Shown: positions 31,540-40,841 of the stretch, one piece after another
How the letters are laid out: each line of letters starts with the position of its first letter
How positions within the stretch are numbered: position 1 is the stretch's first letter
Assembly: GCF_000155955.1 (NCBI RefSeq)
Contig: NZ_GG697141.2
Coordinates: 444,855-508,854, forward strand
DNA length: 64,000 nt
Reading direction: 5' to 3'
Source of the DNA: Mitsuokella multacida DSM 20544
GTDB taxonomy: Bacteria; Bacillota; Negativicutes; Selenomonadales; Selenomonadaceae
Position numbers and translations under genes: made by a program
The notes under the pieces: model-generated
Told to the model about the DNA's origin: nothing
The model's database searches: none
The model's input: the letters and a program-made list of their open reading frames with translations, nothing else

Positions 31540-32631
31540 ATGCAGGATGAAGAGTTCATGCGGGAGGCGCTGGAGCTCGCGCGCAATGCCGAGGGGCGGA
31601 CCTCGCCGAACCCGATGGTCGGCGCCGTCATCGTGCAGGGCGGCCGCATCGTCGCCGCGGGTTGGCACCGCAAGGCCGGCACGCCGCATGCGGAGATCCA
31701 CGCGCTGCGCATGGCAGGCGAGCTCGCGAAGGGCGCGACGCTCTACGTGACGCTCGAGCCGTGCTCGCATTACGGGCGCACGGGCCCGTGCGCCAAGGCT
31801 GTGGTGGAGGCAGGCATCAAGCGCTGCGTCATCGCGATGAAGGACCCGAATCCGCTCGTCGCGGGCCGCGGCATCAAGATACTCGAAGACGCTGGCGTCG
31901 AAACGGTCTGCGGCGTCCTCGAGGAGGAGGCGAGACGGCTCAACGAGGTATTCCTCAAGTGGGTGCCCGAGAAGATCCCGTTCGTCGCGCTCAAGACGGC
32001 GATGACGCTCGACGGCAAGATCGCGACGCGGACGGGCGAGTCGCAGTGGATCACGAATGAGACCTCGCGCCGCCGCGTCCACGAATACCGCGACCGCTAC
32101 GACGGCATCTTCGTCGGCATTGGCACGGTACTCCACGACGACCCGAGCCTGACGACGCGGCTGCCGGACGGCACGGGCAAGAACCCCGTCCGCATCATCG
32201 TCGACAGCCAGGCGCGCACGCCGCTGACGGCGAAGGTCGTCTGCGACGGTCAGGCCAAGACCATCGTGGCCGTGACGGAGCAGGCACCAGCAGAGCGCTG
32301 TGAGGCGCTCGAGGCGGCAGGCGTCGAGGTCGTGCGCGCGGGCAAGGGCGCGCATGTCGACCTCAGGGCCCTCATGCAGATGCTCGGCCAGCGCGAGATC
32401 TGCTCCGTCTTTGTCGAGGGCGGCGGCAGAGTCAACTTCTCGCTCTTGCGGGCAGGGCTTGTCGACAAGGTCTACGCCTTCATCGCGCCGAAGCTCATCG
32501 GCGGCAGCGAGGCGCTGACGCCGGTCGAGGGCGAGGGCTTTGCCGCGCTCAAGGACTGTGTCGAGCTTTCAGGCATCCAGGTCGAGGAGATGGCGGGCGA
32601 CATCCTGCTGACCGCCTACACGCGGCACTGA
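31540..32631 (+). CDS. ribD: Bifunctional riboflavin biosynthesis deaminase/reductase
   Basis: A 363-residue fusion. The N-terminal deaminase domain has zinc ligands H50 (TPHAEIHAL), C75 and C84 (PCSHYGRTGPC) and opens the pathway after GTP cyclohydrolase II. The C-terminal reductase domain, from about residue 147 (FVALKTAMTLDGKIAT), contains VEGGGRVNFSLL and uses NADPH. The ATG at 31540 follows TGAGGTGA. First gene of ribD-ribE-ribBA-ribH under the FMN riboswitch. Confidence 0.96.
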   Translation: MQDEEFMREALELARNAEGRTSPNPMVGAVIVQGGRIVAAGWHRKAGTPHAEIHALRMAGELAKGATLYVTLEPCSHYGRTGPCAKAVVEAGIKRCVIAMKDPNPLVAGRGIKILEDAGVETVCGVLEEEARRLNEVFLKWVPEKIPFVALKTAMTLDGKIATRTGESQWITNETSRRRVHEYRDRYDGIFVGIGTVLHDDPSLTTRLPDGTGKNPVRIIVDSQARTPLTAKVVCDGQAKTIVAVTEQAPAERCEALEAAGVEVVRAGKGAHVDLRALMQMLGQREICSVFVEGGGRVNFSLLRAGLVDKVYAFIAPKLIGGSEALTPVEGEGFAALKDCVELSGIQVEEMAGDILLTAYTRH

Positions 32632-32652
32632 TTGCGGCAGGGAGGAGAGGTC

Positions 32653-33306
32653 ATGTTTACTGGTATCATAGAAGAAGTCGGCACGGTGCAGCGCATCGGC
32701 GGCGGCTCGCTTGCCATCGCGGCCGAGACGGTCCTCACGGATGTGCATCTAGGCGACAGCATCGCCGTCAACGGCATCTGCCTGACGGTCACCTCGTTTG
32801 ACCGCCATCACTTCACGGCGGACGTCATGCCGGAGACGGTGCGGCGCACGTCGCTCGCGGAGCTCAAGAAGGGCAGTCCCGTCAATCTCGAGCGGGCGCT
32901 CTCGCTTTCCTCGCGGCTCGGCGGCCATATCGTCAGCGGCCATATCGACGGCACGGGCAGCATCCGCTCGCTCGAGAGGGAGGGCAATGCGCTGCTGCTC
33001 AAGGTAGCAGTCGAGCCCGCCATCCTGCGCGGCATCGTCGAGAAGGGCTCCGTCGCCCTCGACGGCATCAGCCTGACGGTCGCCGCCGTCACGGAAGAAG
33101 ACTTCACGGTCTCGCTGATCCCGCACACGCGCGAGGTCACGAACCTCCGCGAAAAGAAGGCCGGCAGCATCCTCAACATTGAGACGGATGTCATCGGCAA
33201 GTACGTCGAGAAGATGATGCAGAGGGTCTATACACAGGAGGGCAGCAAGGCTGTGCCGGAGAAGAGTGCTCTCACGCGCGCGTTCCTGCTCGAGAACGGC
33301 TTCTGA
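32653..33306 (+). CDS. ribE: Riboflavin synthase alpha subunit
   Basis: A 217-residue enzyme made of two lumazine-binding barrels: MFTGIIEEVG opens the first, and SGHIDGTGSIRSLEREGN opens the second. It dismutates two molecules of 6,7-dimethyl-8-ribityllumazine into riboflavin. The ATG at 32653 follows GGGAGGAGAGG; a start further upstream at 32632 would overlap that site. Confidence 0.95.
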   Translation: MFTGIIEEVGTVQRIGGGSLAIAAETVLTDVHLGDSIAVNGICLTVTSFDRHHFTADVMPETVRRTSLAELKKGSPVNLERALSLSSRLGGHIVSGHIDGTGSIRSLEREGNALLLKVAVEPAILRGIVEKGSVALDGISLTVAAVTEEDFTVSLIPHTREVTNLREKKAGSILNIETDVIGKYVEKMMQRVYTQEGSKAVPEKSALTRAFLLENGF

Positions 33307-33384
33307 GCCCTTTGAACCCTTTATGATAATTGATTATAATTGATTTACAATAACGAGATACGATAAAGAATTGGAGTGAAACAC

Positions 33385-34596
33385 ATGTCAGATTTTGCAA
33401 CGGTGGAACAGGCCATCGAGGATATCAAGAACGGCAAGATGGTCGTCGTCGTCGACGATGAGGACCGCGAGAACGAGGGCGACCTGATTGTCGCCGCTGC
33501 GACGGTCACGCCGGAGGACATCAACTTCATGGCGACGTACGCCAAGGGGCTCATCTGCACGCCGATTGACGGCAAGCGCCTCGACGAGCTCAACATCGGC
33601 CAGATGGTCGTCAACAACACGGACAACCACGAGACGGCCTTCACCGTCTCGATCGATGCCTACGACACGGAGACGGGCATCTCGGCCTTCGAGCGCTGCC
33701 ACACGATCAAGAAGCTGCTCGACCCGAAGGCGAAGCCGGCGTCCTTCCGCCGTCCGGGCCACGTCTTCCCGCTGCGCTCCGTCGAGGGCGGCGTGCTGCG
33801 CCGCGCCGGCCACACGGAGACGACGACGGACCTCGCGCGCCTCGCAGGCTTCTACCCGGCAGGCCTCTGCTGCGAGATCATGGACGATGACGGCCATATG
33901 ATGCGCACGCCACGCCTCAAGGAGTTCGCCAAGAAGCACGGCCTCCACATCATCACGGTCCAGTCGCTCATCGAGTACCGCAAGCGCACGGAGAACTTCG
34001 TACACGAGGTCGCCGACGTCGACTTCCCGAGCAAGTACGGCCACTTCCGCATCCACGCCTACGAGAACGAGCTCAACAACAAGTGCGACATTGCCATCGT
34101 CAAGGGCGATGTGCGCGGCAAGAAGGACGTGCTCGTGCGCGTCCACTCGGAGTGCCTCACGGGCGATGCGCTCGGCTCCATGCGCTGCGACTGCGGCGAC
34201 CAGCTCGCGCTCGCACTCAAGAAAATCGAGGCAGAGGGCGAGGGCGTCGTGCTCTACATGCGCCAGGAAGGCCGCGGCATCGGCCTCGCCAACAAGATGC
34301 GCGCCTATGCGCTGCAGGACAAGGGGCGCGACACGGTCGAGGCCAACGTCGAGCTCGGCTTCGCGCCCGACCTGCGCGACTACGGCATCGGCGCTCAGAT
34401 CCTTGCGGACCTCGGCCTCACGAGCATCCGCCTGATGACCAACAACCCGGCCAAGCGCGCCGGCCTCGAGGGCTACGGCCTCGAGATCACGGGCCGCGTG
34501 CCGCTGCAGGTCCACGCCAATAAGTTCGACAAGCGCTACCTGACGGTCAAGAAAGTCAAGATGGGCCATCTCTTCAGCGACGACACGCTGAAGTAA
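33385..34596 (+). CDS. ribBA: Bifunctional DHBP synthase / GTP cyclohydrolase II
   Basis: A 403-residue fusion. The N-terminal part (about 1-205) makes 3,4-dihydroxy-2-butanone-4-phosphate and has VVVVDDEDRENEGDLI and RPGHVFPL. The C-terminal cyclohydrolase II has the zinc cysteines C257, C268 and C270 (ECLTGDALGSMRCDCG) and RQEGRGIGL. The ATG at 33385 lies 8 nt after GGAG. Together the two halves feed both branches of riboflavin synthesis. Confidence 0.96.
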   Translation: MSDFATVEQAIEDIKNGKMVVVVDDEDRENEGDLIVAAATVTPEDINFMATYAKGLICTPIDGKRLDELNIGQMVVNNTDNHETAFTVSIDAYDTETGISAFERCHTIKKLLDPKAKPASFRRPGHVFPLRSVEGGVLRRAGHTETTTDLARLAGFYPAGLCCEIMDDDGHMMRTPRLKEFAKKHGLHIITVQSLIEYRKRTENFVHEVADVDFPSKYGHFRIHAYENELNNKCDIAIVKGDVRGKKDVLVRVHSECLTGDALGSMRCDCGDQLALALKKIEAEGEGVVLYMRQEGRGIGLANKMRAYALQDKGRDTVEANVELGFAPDLRDYGIGAQILADLGLTSIRLMTNNPAKRAGLEGYGLEITGRVPLQVHANKFDKRYLTVKKVKMGHLFSDDTLK

Positions 34597-34629
34597 GAGA
34601 AGGCTATGAGAGCAAGGGAGGAAACACAC

Positions 34630-35097
34630 ATGGCAAATGTATATGAAGGTTTTGTATCCGGCAAGGGGCTGAAGTTCGGCATCGTCGTCGCCCGCTTCAA
34701 TGAATTCATCACGAGCAAGCTCTTGGGCGGCGCACTCGACACGCTGCACCGCCACGAGACGAACGACGATGACATCGACGTTGCCTGGGTGCCGGGCGCG
34801 TTTGAGCTGCCGATCGTCGCCAAGAAGATGGCGGAATCGGGCAAGTACGACGCCGTCATCTGCCTCGGCGCTGTCATCCGCGGCTCGACGACGCATTACG
34901 ACTACGTCTGCAACGAGGCCTCGAAGGGCATCGCGCAGGTCGGCATGCAGACGGGCGTGCCGACAATCTTTTCGGTCGTGACGACGGAGAACATCGAGCA
35001 GGCCATCGAGCGCGCCGGCACGAAGGCGGGCAACAAGGGCGCCGACGGTGCTATGTCCGCCATGGAGATGGCCAACCTCCTGAAGAAGCTCGGCTGA
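34630..35097 (+). CDS. ribH: 6,7-dimethyl-8-ribityllumazine synthase
   Basis: A 155-residue enzyme that joins the RibD/RibBA products into the lumazine. The ATG at 34630 follows GGGAGG. Typical segments are [50 protein letters not shown] and the [18 protein letters not shown] stretch. Last gene of the rib operon; a hairpin follows. Confidence 0.96.
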   Translation: MANVYEGFVSGKGLKFGIVVARFNEFITSKLLGGALDTLHRHETNDDDIDVAWVPGAFELPIVAKKMAESGKYDAVICLGAVIRGSTTHYDYVCNEASKGIAQVGMQTGVPTIFSVVTTENIEQAIERAGTKAGNKGADGAMSAMEMANLLKKLG

Positions 35098-35138
35098 GTG
35101 CCAGAACGCCAGCAAATTGGAAGTAAATGAGATACAAG

Positions 35139-35178
35139 AGACCGTTGACCGCTGCCAGAGGGCAACGGCCAGCGGTCT
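35139..35178 (+). terminator. Hairpin after ribH
   Basis: An 18-bp imperfect stem starting AGACCGTTGACCG and ending CCAGCGGTCT. It lacks a proper T run, so termination may be partial or factor-dependent. Confidence 0.5.
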
Positions 35179-35255
35179 TGCTGTACCCATAGATAATCAT
35201 AGATAACTGAAGACAACCGATACGATTGCGATATAGATAAGAAAGGGGAATCCTC

Positions 35256-35813
35256 ATGAAAATCGGGATCATCAGCGATACACACGGCCATGAGATGGCC
35301 TGGGCCAATGCCTGCGAGCGCTTCTTCAAGGGCGCCGACCTCATCCTGCATGCAGGTGACGTGCTCTACCACGGCCCGCGCAATCCGATGAAGGCCGACT
35401 ACAATCCGGCCGGGCTCGTCGCGCGCATCAACAGCTGCGACATCCCCGTCGTCATCGCCAAGGGCAACTGCGACTCCTCCGTCGACGCGAGCTGCCTCGA
35501 CCTGCCGATCGAGGCGCCGTACGCCTACGTCGTCTGGGAGGGCCTGCGCATCATCGTCACGCACGGCGACGCCGTCATGAGCGATGCCGAGAAGGATGCG
35601 ATGGCGAAGCATCTCAAGGCCGACCTCTTCATCAGCGGCCACATCCACCAGACCGTCCTCGAGAAGCGCGGCGCGACCGTGTTCCTCAACCCGGGCTCGG
35701 CTGCACTCTCCAAGCGCGCCGACGGCCGCAACACGGTCGCCGTGCTCGAGAATGGCACCATCCGCATCTTCGACATCGATACGGGCGACGTGCTCCACGA
35801 GCTCGCCCTCTGA
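35256..35813 (+). CDS. YfcE/MJ0936-type metallophosphoesterase
   Basis: A 185-residue calcineurin-like phosphodiesterase. The ATG at 35256 follows GAAAGGGG. The metal ligands are in order: D8 and H10 (IISDTHG), GD in LHAGDV, GNCD, THGD and GHIHQ. YfcE of E. coli hydrolyses phosphodiester test substrates; the physiological substrate is unknown. hslO follows 39 nt later and may share its transcript. Confidence 0.92.
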   Translation: MKIGIISDTHGHEMAWANACERFFKGADLILHAGDVLYHGPRNPMKADYNPAGLVARINSCDIPVVIAKGNCDSSVDASCLDLPIEAPYAYVVWEGLRIIVTHGDAVMSDAEKDAMAKHLKADLFISGHIHQTVLEKRGATVFLNPGSAALSKRADGRNTVAVLENGTIRIFDIDTGDVLHELAL

Positions 35814-35852
35814 GATAGAATCAGATACGTTGAGAAAGGAAAAAACGATACT

Positions 35853-36752
35853 ATGAAGGATCATCTCGTCAAAGCGGTGGCAGACGGCGTGCGCGTCTAC
35901 GCCGCAGTCACCACGGACCTCGTCAATGAGGCCATCCGCCGCCATGGCTGCCACCCCGTCGCCGCCGCTGCGCTCGGCCGCACGATGACGGGCGCACTGC
36001 TGCTCGCGGCCAACCTCAAGAACCGCGAGGCACTTACGGTCACATTCGATGGCCATGGGCCGCTCGGCAAAGTCACGGCTGACGCGACGCCGGAGGGCTT
36101 CGTGCGCGGCTACGTCACCAACCCGTACGTCGACCTGCCGCAGAACGCCAAAGGCAAGATCGATGTCGGCGGCGGTGTCGGCACGGACGGCACGGTCACC
36201 GTCACACGCTTCACGGGCCTGCGCAACCCTGTCACGGGCAGCGCGCCGCTGACGGACGGCGAGATCGCCGACGACCTGACGAAGTACCTCTACGTCTCGG
36301 AGCAGACGCCGTCGAGCGTCGGCCTCGGCGTCCTCATTGGCCATGCGGGCGAGGAGATGGCCTGCATCGGCGCGGGCGGCTTCATCATCCAGCCCATGCC
36401 CGACGCGACGGATGAGACCATCGACAAGCTCGAGGCCAACCTCAAGAAGGTCAACTCCGTCTCGCATATGGTCGAGCACGGCCTCGACGCCAAGGGCATC
36501 ATCGCCGAGCTCTTGCAGGGCTTTGCCGTCGACTACCTGACGACGACCGAGCTTGCCTTCCGCTGCCCGTGCTCGAAGGAGCGCATCAGCGAGGTCCTGC
36601 TGAGCCTCGGCCAGTCCGACCTCGAGTCCCTCATTGAGGACGGCCATGCCGAAGTCTGCTGCCACTTCTGCAACGAGCGCTACCAGTTCAGCAAAGAAGA
36701 GCTGCAGGCCATCTACGACAAGGCCATGGCGCACCGTCAGCAGGAGAGCTGA
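35853..36752 (+). CDS. hslO: Redox-regulated chaperone Hsp33
   Basis: A 299-residue cytosolic holdase that is activated by oxidants. It begins MKDHLVKAVADGVRVYAAVTT. The redox switch cysteines are present as CPC (C238/C240) and CHFC (C270/C273), which bind zinc when reduced and form disulfides under oxidative heat stress. The presence of all four suggests regulated activation in an otherwise anaerobic lifestyle. Confidence 0.96.
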   Translation: MKDHLVKAVADGVRVYAAVTTDLVNEAIRRHGCHPVAAAALGRTMTGALLLAANLKNREALTVTFDGHGPLGKVTADATPEGFVRGYVTNPYVDLPQNAKGKIDVGGGVGTDGTVTVTRFTGLRNPVTGSAPLTDGEIADDLTKYLYVSEQTPSSVGLGVLIGHAGEEMACIGAGGFIIQPMPDATDETIDKLEANLKKVNSVSHMVEHGLDAKGIIAELLQGFAVDYLTTTELAFRCPCSKERISEVLLSLGQSDLESLIEDGHAEVCCHFCNERYQFSKEELQAIYDKAMAHRQQES

Positions 36753-36787
36753 TTTTAACCATCCTGCAAGATTTTGCAGGGCGCTCG

Positions 36788-36816
36788 TTGCAAAACATCT
36801 GCGAACATGGTAGTAT
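36788..36816 (+). promoter_or_regulatory. Promoter of the L,D-transpeptidase gene
   Basis: TTGCAA (36788-36793), a 17-nt spacer and TAGTAT (36811-36816), about 50 nt before the start. A small CCTGCAA/TTGCAGG hairpin at 36764-36781 precedes it. Confidence 0.6.
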
Positions 36817-36870
36817 GTAGTGGTGTGCCGGGGAAATCGGCATAATATCCAAAGAAAAGAGATTTTGACT

Positions 36871-38109
36871 ATGACTATGTGGAAAAAAGTTTGCGCTGGT
36901 ATGCTCAGCGCTGCGCTCGTGACGAGTGCAGCCGGAACGGTCTTCGCTGCTGAGTCAAGTGACGAAGTCGTCTCGCTCGTCACGCAGCCGGGCCAGCCGC
37001 TCGTCACGACGACGGCCACGACGACGGCCGCTGCTCCTGCAAAGGAGACGGCTGCCAAGGCTGAAGCACCGGCCAAGGTAGAACTTGCAGATAAACTCGT
37101 CATCAACCTCGCTGCCCGCTCGATTGCCGCCATCCGCGACAACCAGAAGGTCGCCCTCTATCCGGTCGGCCCGGGCAAGGTCTCGACGCCGACGCCGACG
37201 GGTTACTATAAGGTCATCGACAAGGAAGTCAACCCGACCTGGACGGACCCGGGCGATGCCTCCGCATCCATCCCGTCCGGCCCGTCGAACCCGCTCGGCT
37301 ATCGCTGGATCGGCATCGGCGGCAACTACGGCATCCACGGCACGAACCGTCCGGAGTCGATCGGTCATTACGTCTCCAACGGCTGCATCCGCATGCATGA
37401 GGAAGACGTCGAGAAGATCTACGACATGGTAGAGGTCGGCACGCCGGTTGAGATCACCTACAACCGCATCGTCGTCGAGAAGACGCCGGACGACCAGATT
37501 GCCTATTACATCTATCCGGACGGCTACGGCTGGCAGAATGTCACGACGGCTGACGTCAACAAGTGGCTCGCTGGCTACGGCGTGTCTGATTTCGTCACGG
37601 ATGCCGATGTCGAGCAGAAGATCCAGGCATCGGACGGCAACCCGACGTATGTCGCAAAGGTCTATCCGCTCTACGTCAACGGCCAGAAGCTCAAGGGCAA
37701 GGCCGTCGTACAGGATGACATTACGTACCTGCCGGCTGTCGACCTCGCCGAGGCCGCTAAGGTATCCCTCGGCTGGAAGCCGGAGGAGAAGGTGCTCGTG
37801 AGCTCCTATGGCCAGGCTGTCGGCTACAAGAAGAAGGACACGCTCTATTGCAATGCCGACGACGTCGCCACGCTCTATCACCTCGACGGCGGCCTCAATG
37901 CTGGCAAGTTCGAGCTGAAGACGCAGACCAAGAAGCAGGAGACCGTACCGGTCGTCGAGAACGGCAAGGCTGTCGAGAATGGCACGGCCAAGACCGAGGC
38001 TGAAGTCTATGCCGAGGCTACGAAAGAAACTGCCAAGAACGCTAAGGCAGCCGTGACGGATGCAAAAGCAGCAGCCAAGGATGTCAAGGCCGAAGCAAAA
38101 GCAAAATAA
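36871..38109 (+). CDS. Exported L,D-transpeptidase (YkuD) with extra C-terminal domains
   Basis: A 412-residue secreted protein. A signal peptide (about 1-28, ending VFAAES) is followed by an Ala/Thr-rich linker and the YkuD domain with H156 (IHGTN) and catalytic C172 (SNGCIRMH). Such enzymes make 3-3 cross-links or attach proteins to peptidoglycan. The region after about residue 260 (KVYPLYVNGQKLKGKAVVQD) resembles the copper-amine-oxidase-N-like surface domain common in Negativicutes. The final 60 residues are a Lys/Ala/Glu-rich tail. ATG at 36871 or 36877 could be used; the site upstream is only purine-rich. Confidence 0.9.
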   Translation: MTMWKKVCAGMLSAALVTSAAGTVFAAESSDEVVSLVTQPGQPLVTTTATTTAAAPAKETAAKAEAPAKVELADKLVINLAARSIAAIRDNQKVALYPVGPGKVSTPTPTGYYKVIDKEVNPTWTDPGDASASIPSGPSNPLGYRWIGIGGNYGIHGTNRPESIGHYVSNGCIRMHEEDVEKIYDMVEVGTPVEITYNRIVVEKTPDDQIAYYIYPDGYGWQNVTTADVNKWLAGYGVSDFVTDADVEQKIQASDGNPTYVAKVYPLYVNGQKLKGKAVVQDDITYLPAVDLAEAAKVSLGWKPEEKVLVSSYGQAVGYKKKDTLYCNADDVATLYHLDGGLNAGKFELKTQTKKQETVPVVENGKAVENGTAKTEAEVYAEATKETAKNAKAAVTDAKAAAKDVKAEAKAK

Positions 38110-38135
38110 GCGGTTATCCGCATCAGATTTTATCC

Positions 38136-38160
38136 GGGACCGGCAAGCGCTGGTCCCTTT
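38136..38160 (+). terminator. Terminator after the L,D-transpeptidase gene
   Basis: Stem GGGACC (38136-38141) with GGTCCC (38152-38157), extended inward by GC pairs; only a short TTT follows. Confidence 0.55.
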
Positions 38161-38189
38161 CGCTTTCTAGAAGAAAAGGGGGAACCTAC

Positions 38190-40826
38190 GTGAAGCAGGA
38201 ACACAGCAGCGAGCAGAAGCGCTTCCTCGTTCTCGACGGCAGCAGTCTGATCTTCCGCGCCTTTTACGCACTGCCACCAGATCTCAGCGATTCGCATGGT
38301 CAGCCGACGGGGGCCATCTTCGGCTTCTCAAACATGCTGACGAAGCTCATTGCCGAGCAGCAGCCCGACCTCATGGCGCTGGCCTTTGACAAGAGCCGCC
38401 ATACCTTCCGCACGGAGCGCTATGCCGACTACAAGGGCACGCGCGACAAGACGCCGGAGGAACTCCTCTCGCAGTTCCCACTCCTGCGCGAGTTCGCCGC
38501 GAACATGGGCATCCCGTTCCTCGAGAAGGACAACTACGAGGCCGACGACATCATCGGCACGCTCGCGACGCAGGCCGCGGCTGAGGGCTATGATGTGCGC
38601 GTCGTCACGGGCGACCGCGACGCCCTGCAGCTCGTGCGGCCAAACCTGCGCGTGCTCTTGACCAAGAAGGGCATCTCGGAGCTCAAGGACTATGACACGG
38701 CTGCCTTTGAGGAGGAGTATGGCTTTGAGCCGCTCAAGCTCATCGATCTCAAGGGACTCATGGGCGATACGTCCGATAACATCCCGGGCATCCCGGGTGT
38801 CGGCCCGAAGACAGCTTCGAAGCTGCTGCTGGCCTACGGTTCCGTCGAGAACGTGCTCGCACATGTGGAGGATGTCTCCGGCAAGAAGCTCAAGGAGCGC
38901 CTGATGGAATACGCCGACCAGGCACGCCTCTCGAAGGAGCTCGCGACGATCGAGCTCCATGTGCCGGAGTTCGAGTTTGTCGAGGCGGACTACCGCATCC
39001 AGCCGGACATGGAGAAGATGCAGGCGTTCTGTGACGCGCACGAGTTGCGCGCCGTCTGGCGCAATTTCGAGCGCCTTTACGGACCAGCTGAGCTGGCGCT
39101 CGACCTCGGCGATACAGGAGATGCGGCCGCAGAGGACCTCTCCTATGATCTCTGGGATGAGACGGCCGTCAGGGCCGCGGCCGAGGCGCCGTATCTGGCC
39201 GTCTCCGGTATCTTCGAGGGCCTCGCGCCGTTTGTCTCGATTGAGGGCTTGGCCGTCGTGGCGAGACCGGATGCAGAGAAGGCCGGCTTCGTGCCGAAGG
39301 ACAGCGCGGCCTTCCCCGCGCTGCTGAGCCTGCTTGAATCGGAGAAACAAGTGGCCGTCTTTGGCCTTAAGCGCTACGACCAGGCAGGTGTCAGGGGGCA
39401 GAACGACTTCTTCGATATCGAGCTCGCAGCATATCTCCTGGAGCCGGAGCGCTCGAAATACGCCCTGCCAGAGCTCTCGCAGAAGTACCTGCAGGAGATG
39501 GCACCCGAATCGTTTGCCGACGAGCGGAGCAGGGCCGTCTGGGAGGCCAAGACCATCAGCCGCCTCTATCCGCTGCTCGGTGCGAAACTCGAGGAAGAAG
39601 AGCTCACGCACCTCATGAAAACGGTCGAGCTGCCGCTCGTCGAAGTCCTCGCCGCGATGGAGCAGAACGGCGTCTACGTCAACCGCGCGCACCTCGCCGA
39701 GAAGACGGAGGAGGTCGCTGACCGCCTGCAGACGATCGAGCAGTCCATCTACGAGATGGCGGGCCATACATTCAACCTCAATTCGCCCAAGCAGCTCGGC
39801 ACCGTGCTGTTTGAAGAGCTCGACCTGCCCGTGCGCAAGAAGACAAAGACGGGCTACTCGACGAATGCCGAGGTGCTCGAGAGCCTGCGCCTCGAGCACC
39901 CGATCGTCGAGCAGATCCTCGCCTACCGCCTCTGGAGCAAGCTCAAGTCGACCTACCTCGACGGCATCACGGGGCTCATCCGCACGGACACGGGCCGTGT
40001 CCACACGAGCTTCAACCAGACGGTCACGGCGACGGGCCGCCTCTCGAGCTCTGACCCCAACCTCCAGAACATCCCCGTGCGCACGGAAGAAGGGCGCATG
40101 ATCCGCGCGCTGTTTGAGCCGGGCGAGGGGTATGACTACCTCCTGTCGGCCGACTATTCGCAGATCGAGCTGCGCCTGCTCGCACACATGTCGGGCGACG
40201 AGAACTTCATCGATGTGTTCAAGCGCGGCCAAGACATCCACGCGCGCACAGCCGCTGAGGTCTTCGGCATCCCCTTGGAAGAAGTCACGCCGGAGCTGCG
40301 CCGCCATGCGAAGGCCGTCAACTTCGGCATCGTCTACGGCATCAGCGACTTCGGCCTCGCGCGCAACCTGCACATCTCGCGCAAGGAAGCCGGCGACTAC
40401 ATCAGCCGCTATTTCGAGCGCTACCCCGGCGTGCGCGCCTTCATGGACAAGGTCGTCGCCGAAGCACATGAGACGGGCTACGTCACGACGATGTTCGGCC
40501 GCCGCCGCGAGCTGCCCGCCATCAAGAGCCGCAATTTCAACCAGCGCATGCTCGCCGAGCGCATGGCCATGAACACGCCGATACAGGGCACGGCCGCCGA
40601 TGTCATCAAGCTCGCGATGATCGCCGCCTATCATAGGCTCAAGGAGGCGGGCGTCAAGAGCCGCATCCTGCTGCAGGTCCACGATGAGCTCGTGCTCGAA
40701 GTCGTCGAGAGCGAGCTCGATGTGGTGCAGGCCATCCTGCGCGAGTCGATGGAGCACGTCGTGGCGCTCTCCGTGCCGCTCATCATCGACATCCACTGGG
40801 GCCGCAATTGGGCCGAAGCAAAGTGA
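38190..40826 (+). CDS. polA: DNA polymerase I
   Basis: An 878-residue polymerase for Okazaki-fragment processing and repair. The GTG at 38190 follows AAAAGGGGGA. The 5'-3' nuclease domain (about 10-275) has LVLDGSSLIFRAFYALP and GDTSDNIPGIPGVGPKTA. The middle domain lacks the acidic exonuclease motif (SGIFEG where D-x-E is expected), so proofreading is probably absent. The polymerase domain has DYSQIELR with D655, the O-helix RRHAKAVNFGIVYG, and VHDELVLEV with D832. mutM and coaE follow, a usual repair-linked order in Firmicutes. Confidence 0.96.
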   Translation: MKQEHSSEQKRFLVLDGSSLIFRAFYALPPDLSDSHGQPTGAIFGFSNMLTKLIAEQQPDLMALAFDKSRHTFRTERYADYKGTRDKTPEELLSQFPLLREFAANMGIPFLEKDNYEADDIIGTLATQAAAEGYDVRVVTGDRDALQLVRPNLRVLLTKKGISELKDYDTAAFEEEYGFEPLKLIDLKGLMGDTSDNIPGIPGVGPKTASKLLLAYGSVENVLAHVEDVSGKKLKERLMEYADQARLSKELATIELHVPEFEFVEADYRIQPDMEKMQAFCDAHELRAVWRNFERLYGPAELALDLGDTGDAAAEDLSYDLWDETAVRAAAEAPYLAVSGIFEGLAPFVSIEGLAVVARPDAEKAGFVPKDSAAFPALLSLLESEKQVAVFGLKRYDQAGVRGQNDFFDIELAAYLLEPERSKYALPELSQKYLQEMAPESFADERSRAVWEAKTISRLYPLLGAKLEEEELTHLMKTVELPLVEVLAAMEQNGVYVNRAHLAEKTEEVADRLQTIEQSIYEMAGHTFNLNSPKQLGTVLFEELDLPVRKKTKTGYSTNAEVLESLRLEHPIVEQILAYRLWSKLKSTYLDGITGLIRTDTGRVHTSFNQTVTATGRLSSSDPNLQNIPVRTEEGRMIRALFEPGEGYDYLLSADYSQIELRLLAHMSGDENFIDVFKRGQDIHARTAAEVFGIPLEEVTPELRRHAKAVNFGIVYGISDFGLARNLHISRKEAGDYISRYFERYPGVRAFMDKVVAEAHETGYVTTMFGRRRELPAIKSRNFNQRMLAERMAMNTPIQGTAADVIKLAMIAAYHRLKEAGVKSRILLQVHDELVLEVVESELDVVQAILRESMEHVVALSVPLIIDIHWGRNWAEAK

Positions 40827-40841
40827 GAGGAGGGACGCGCG

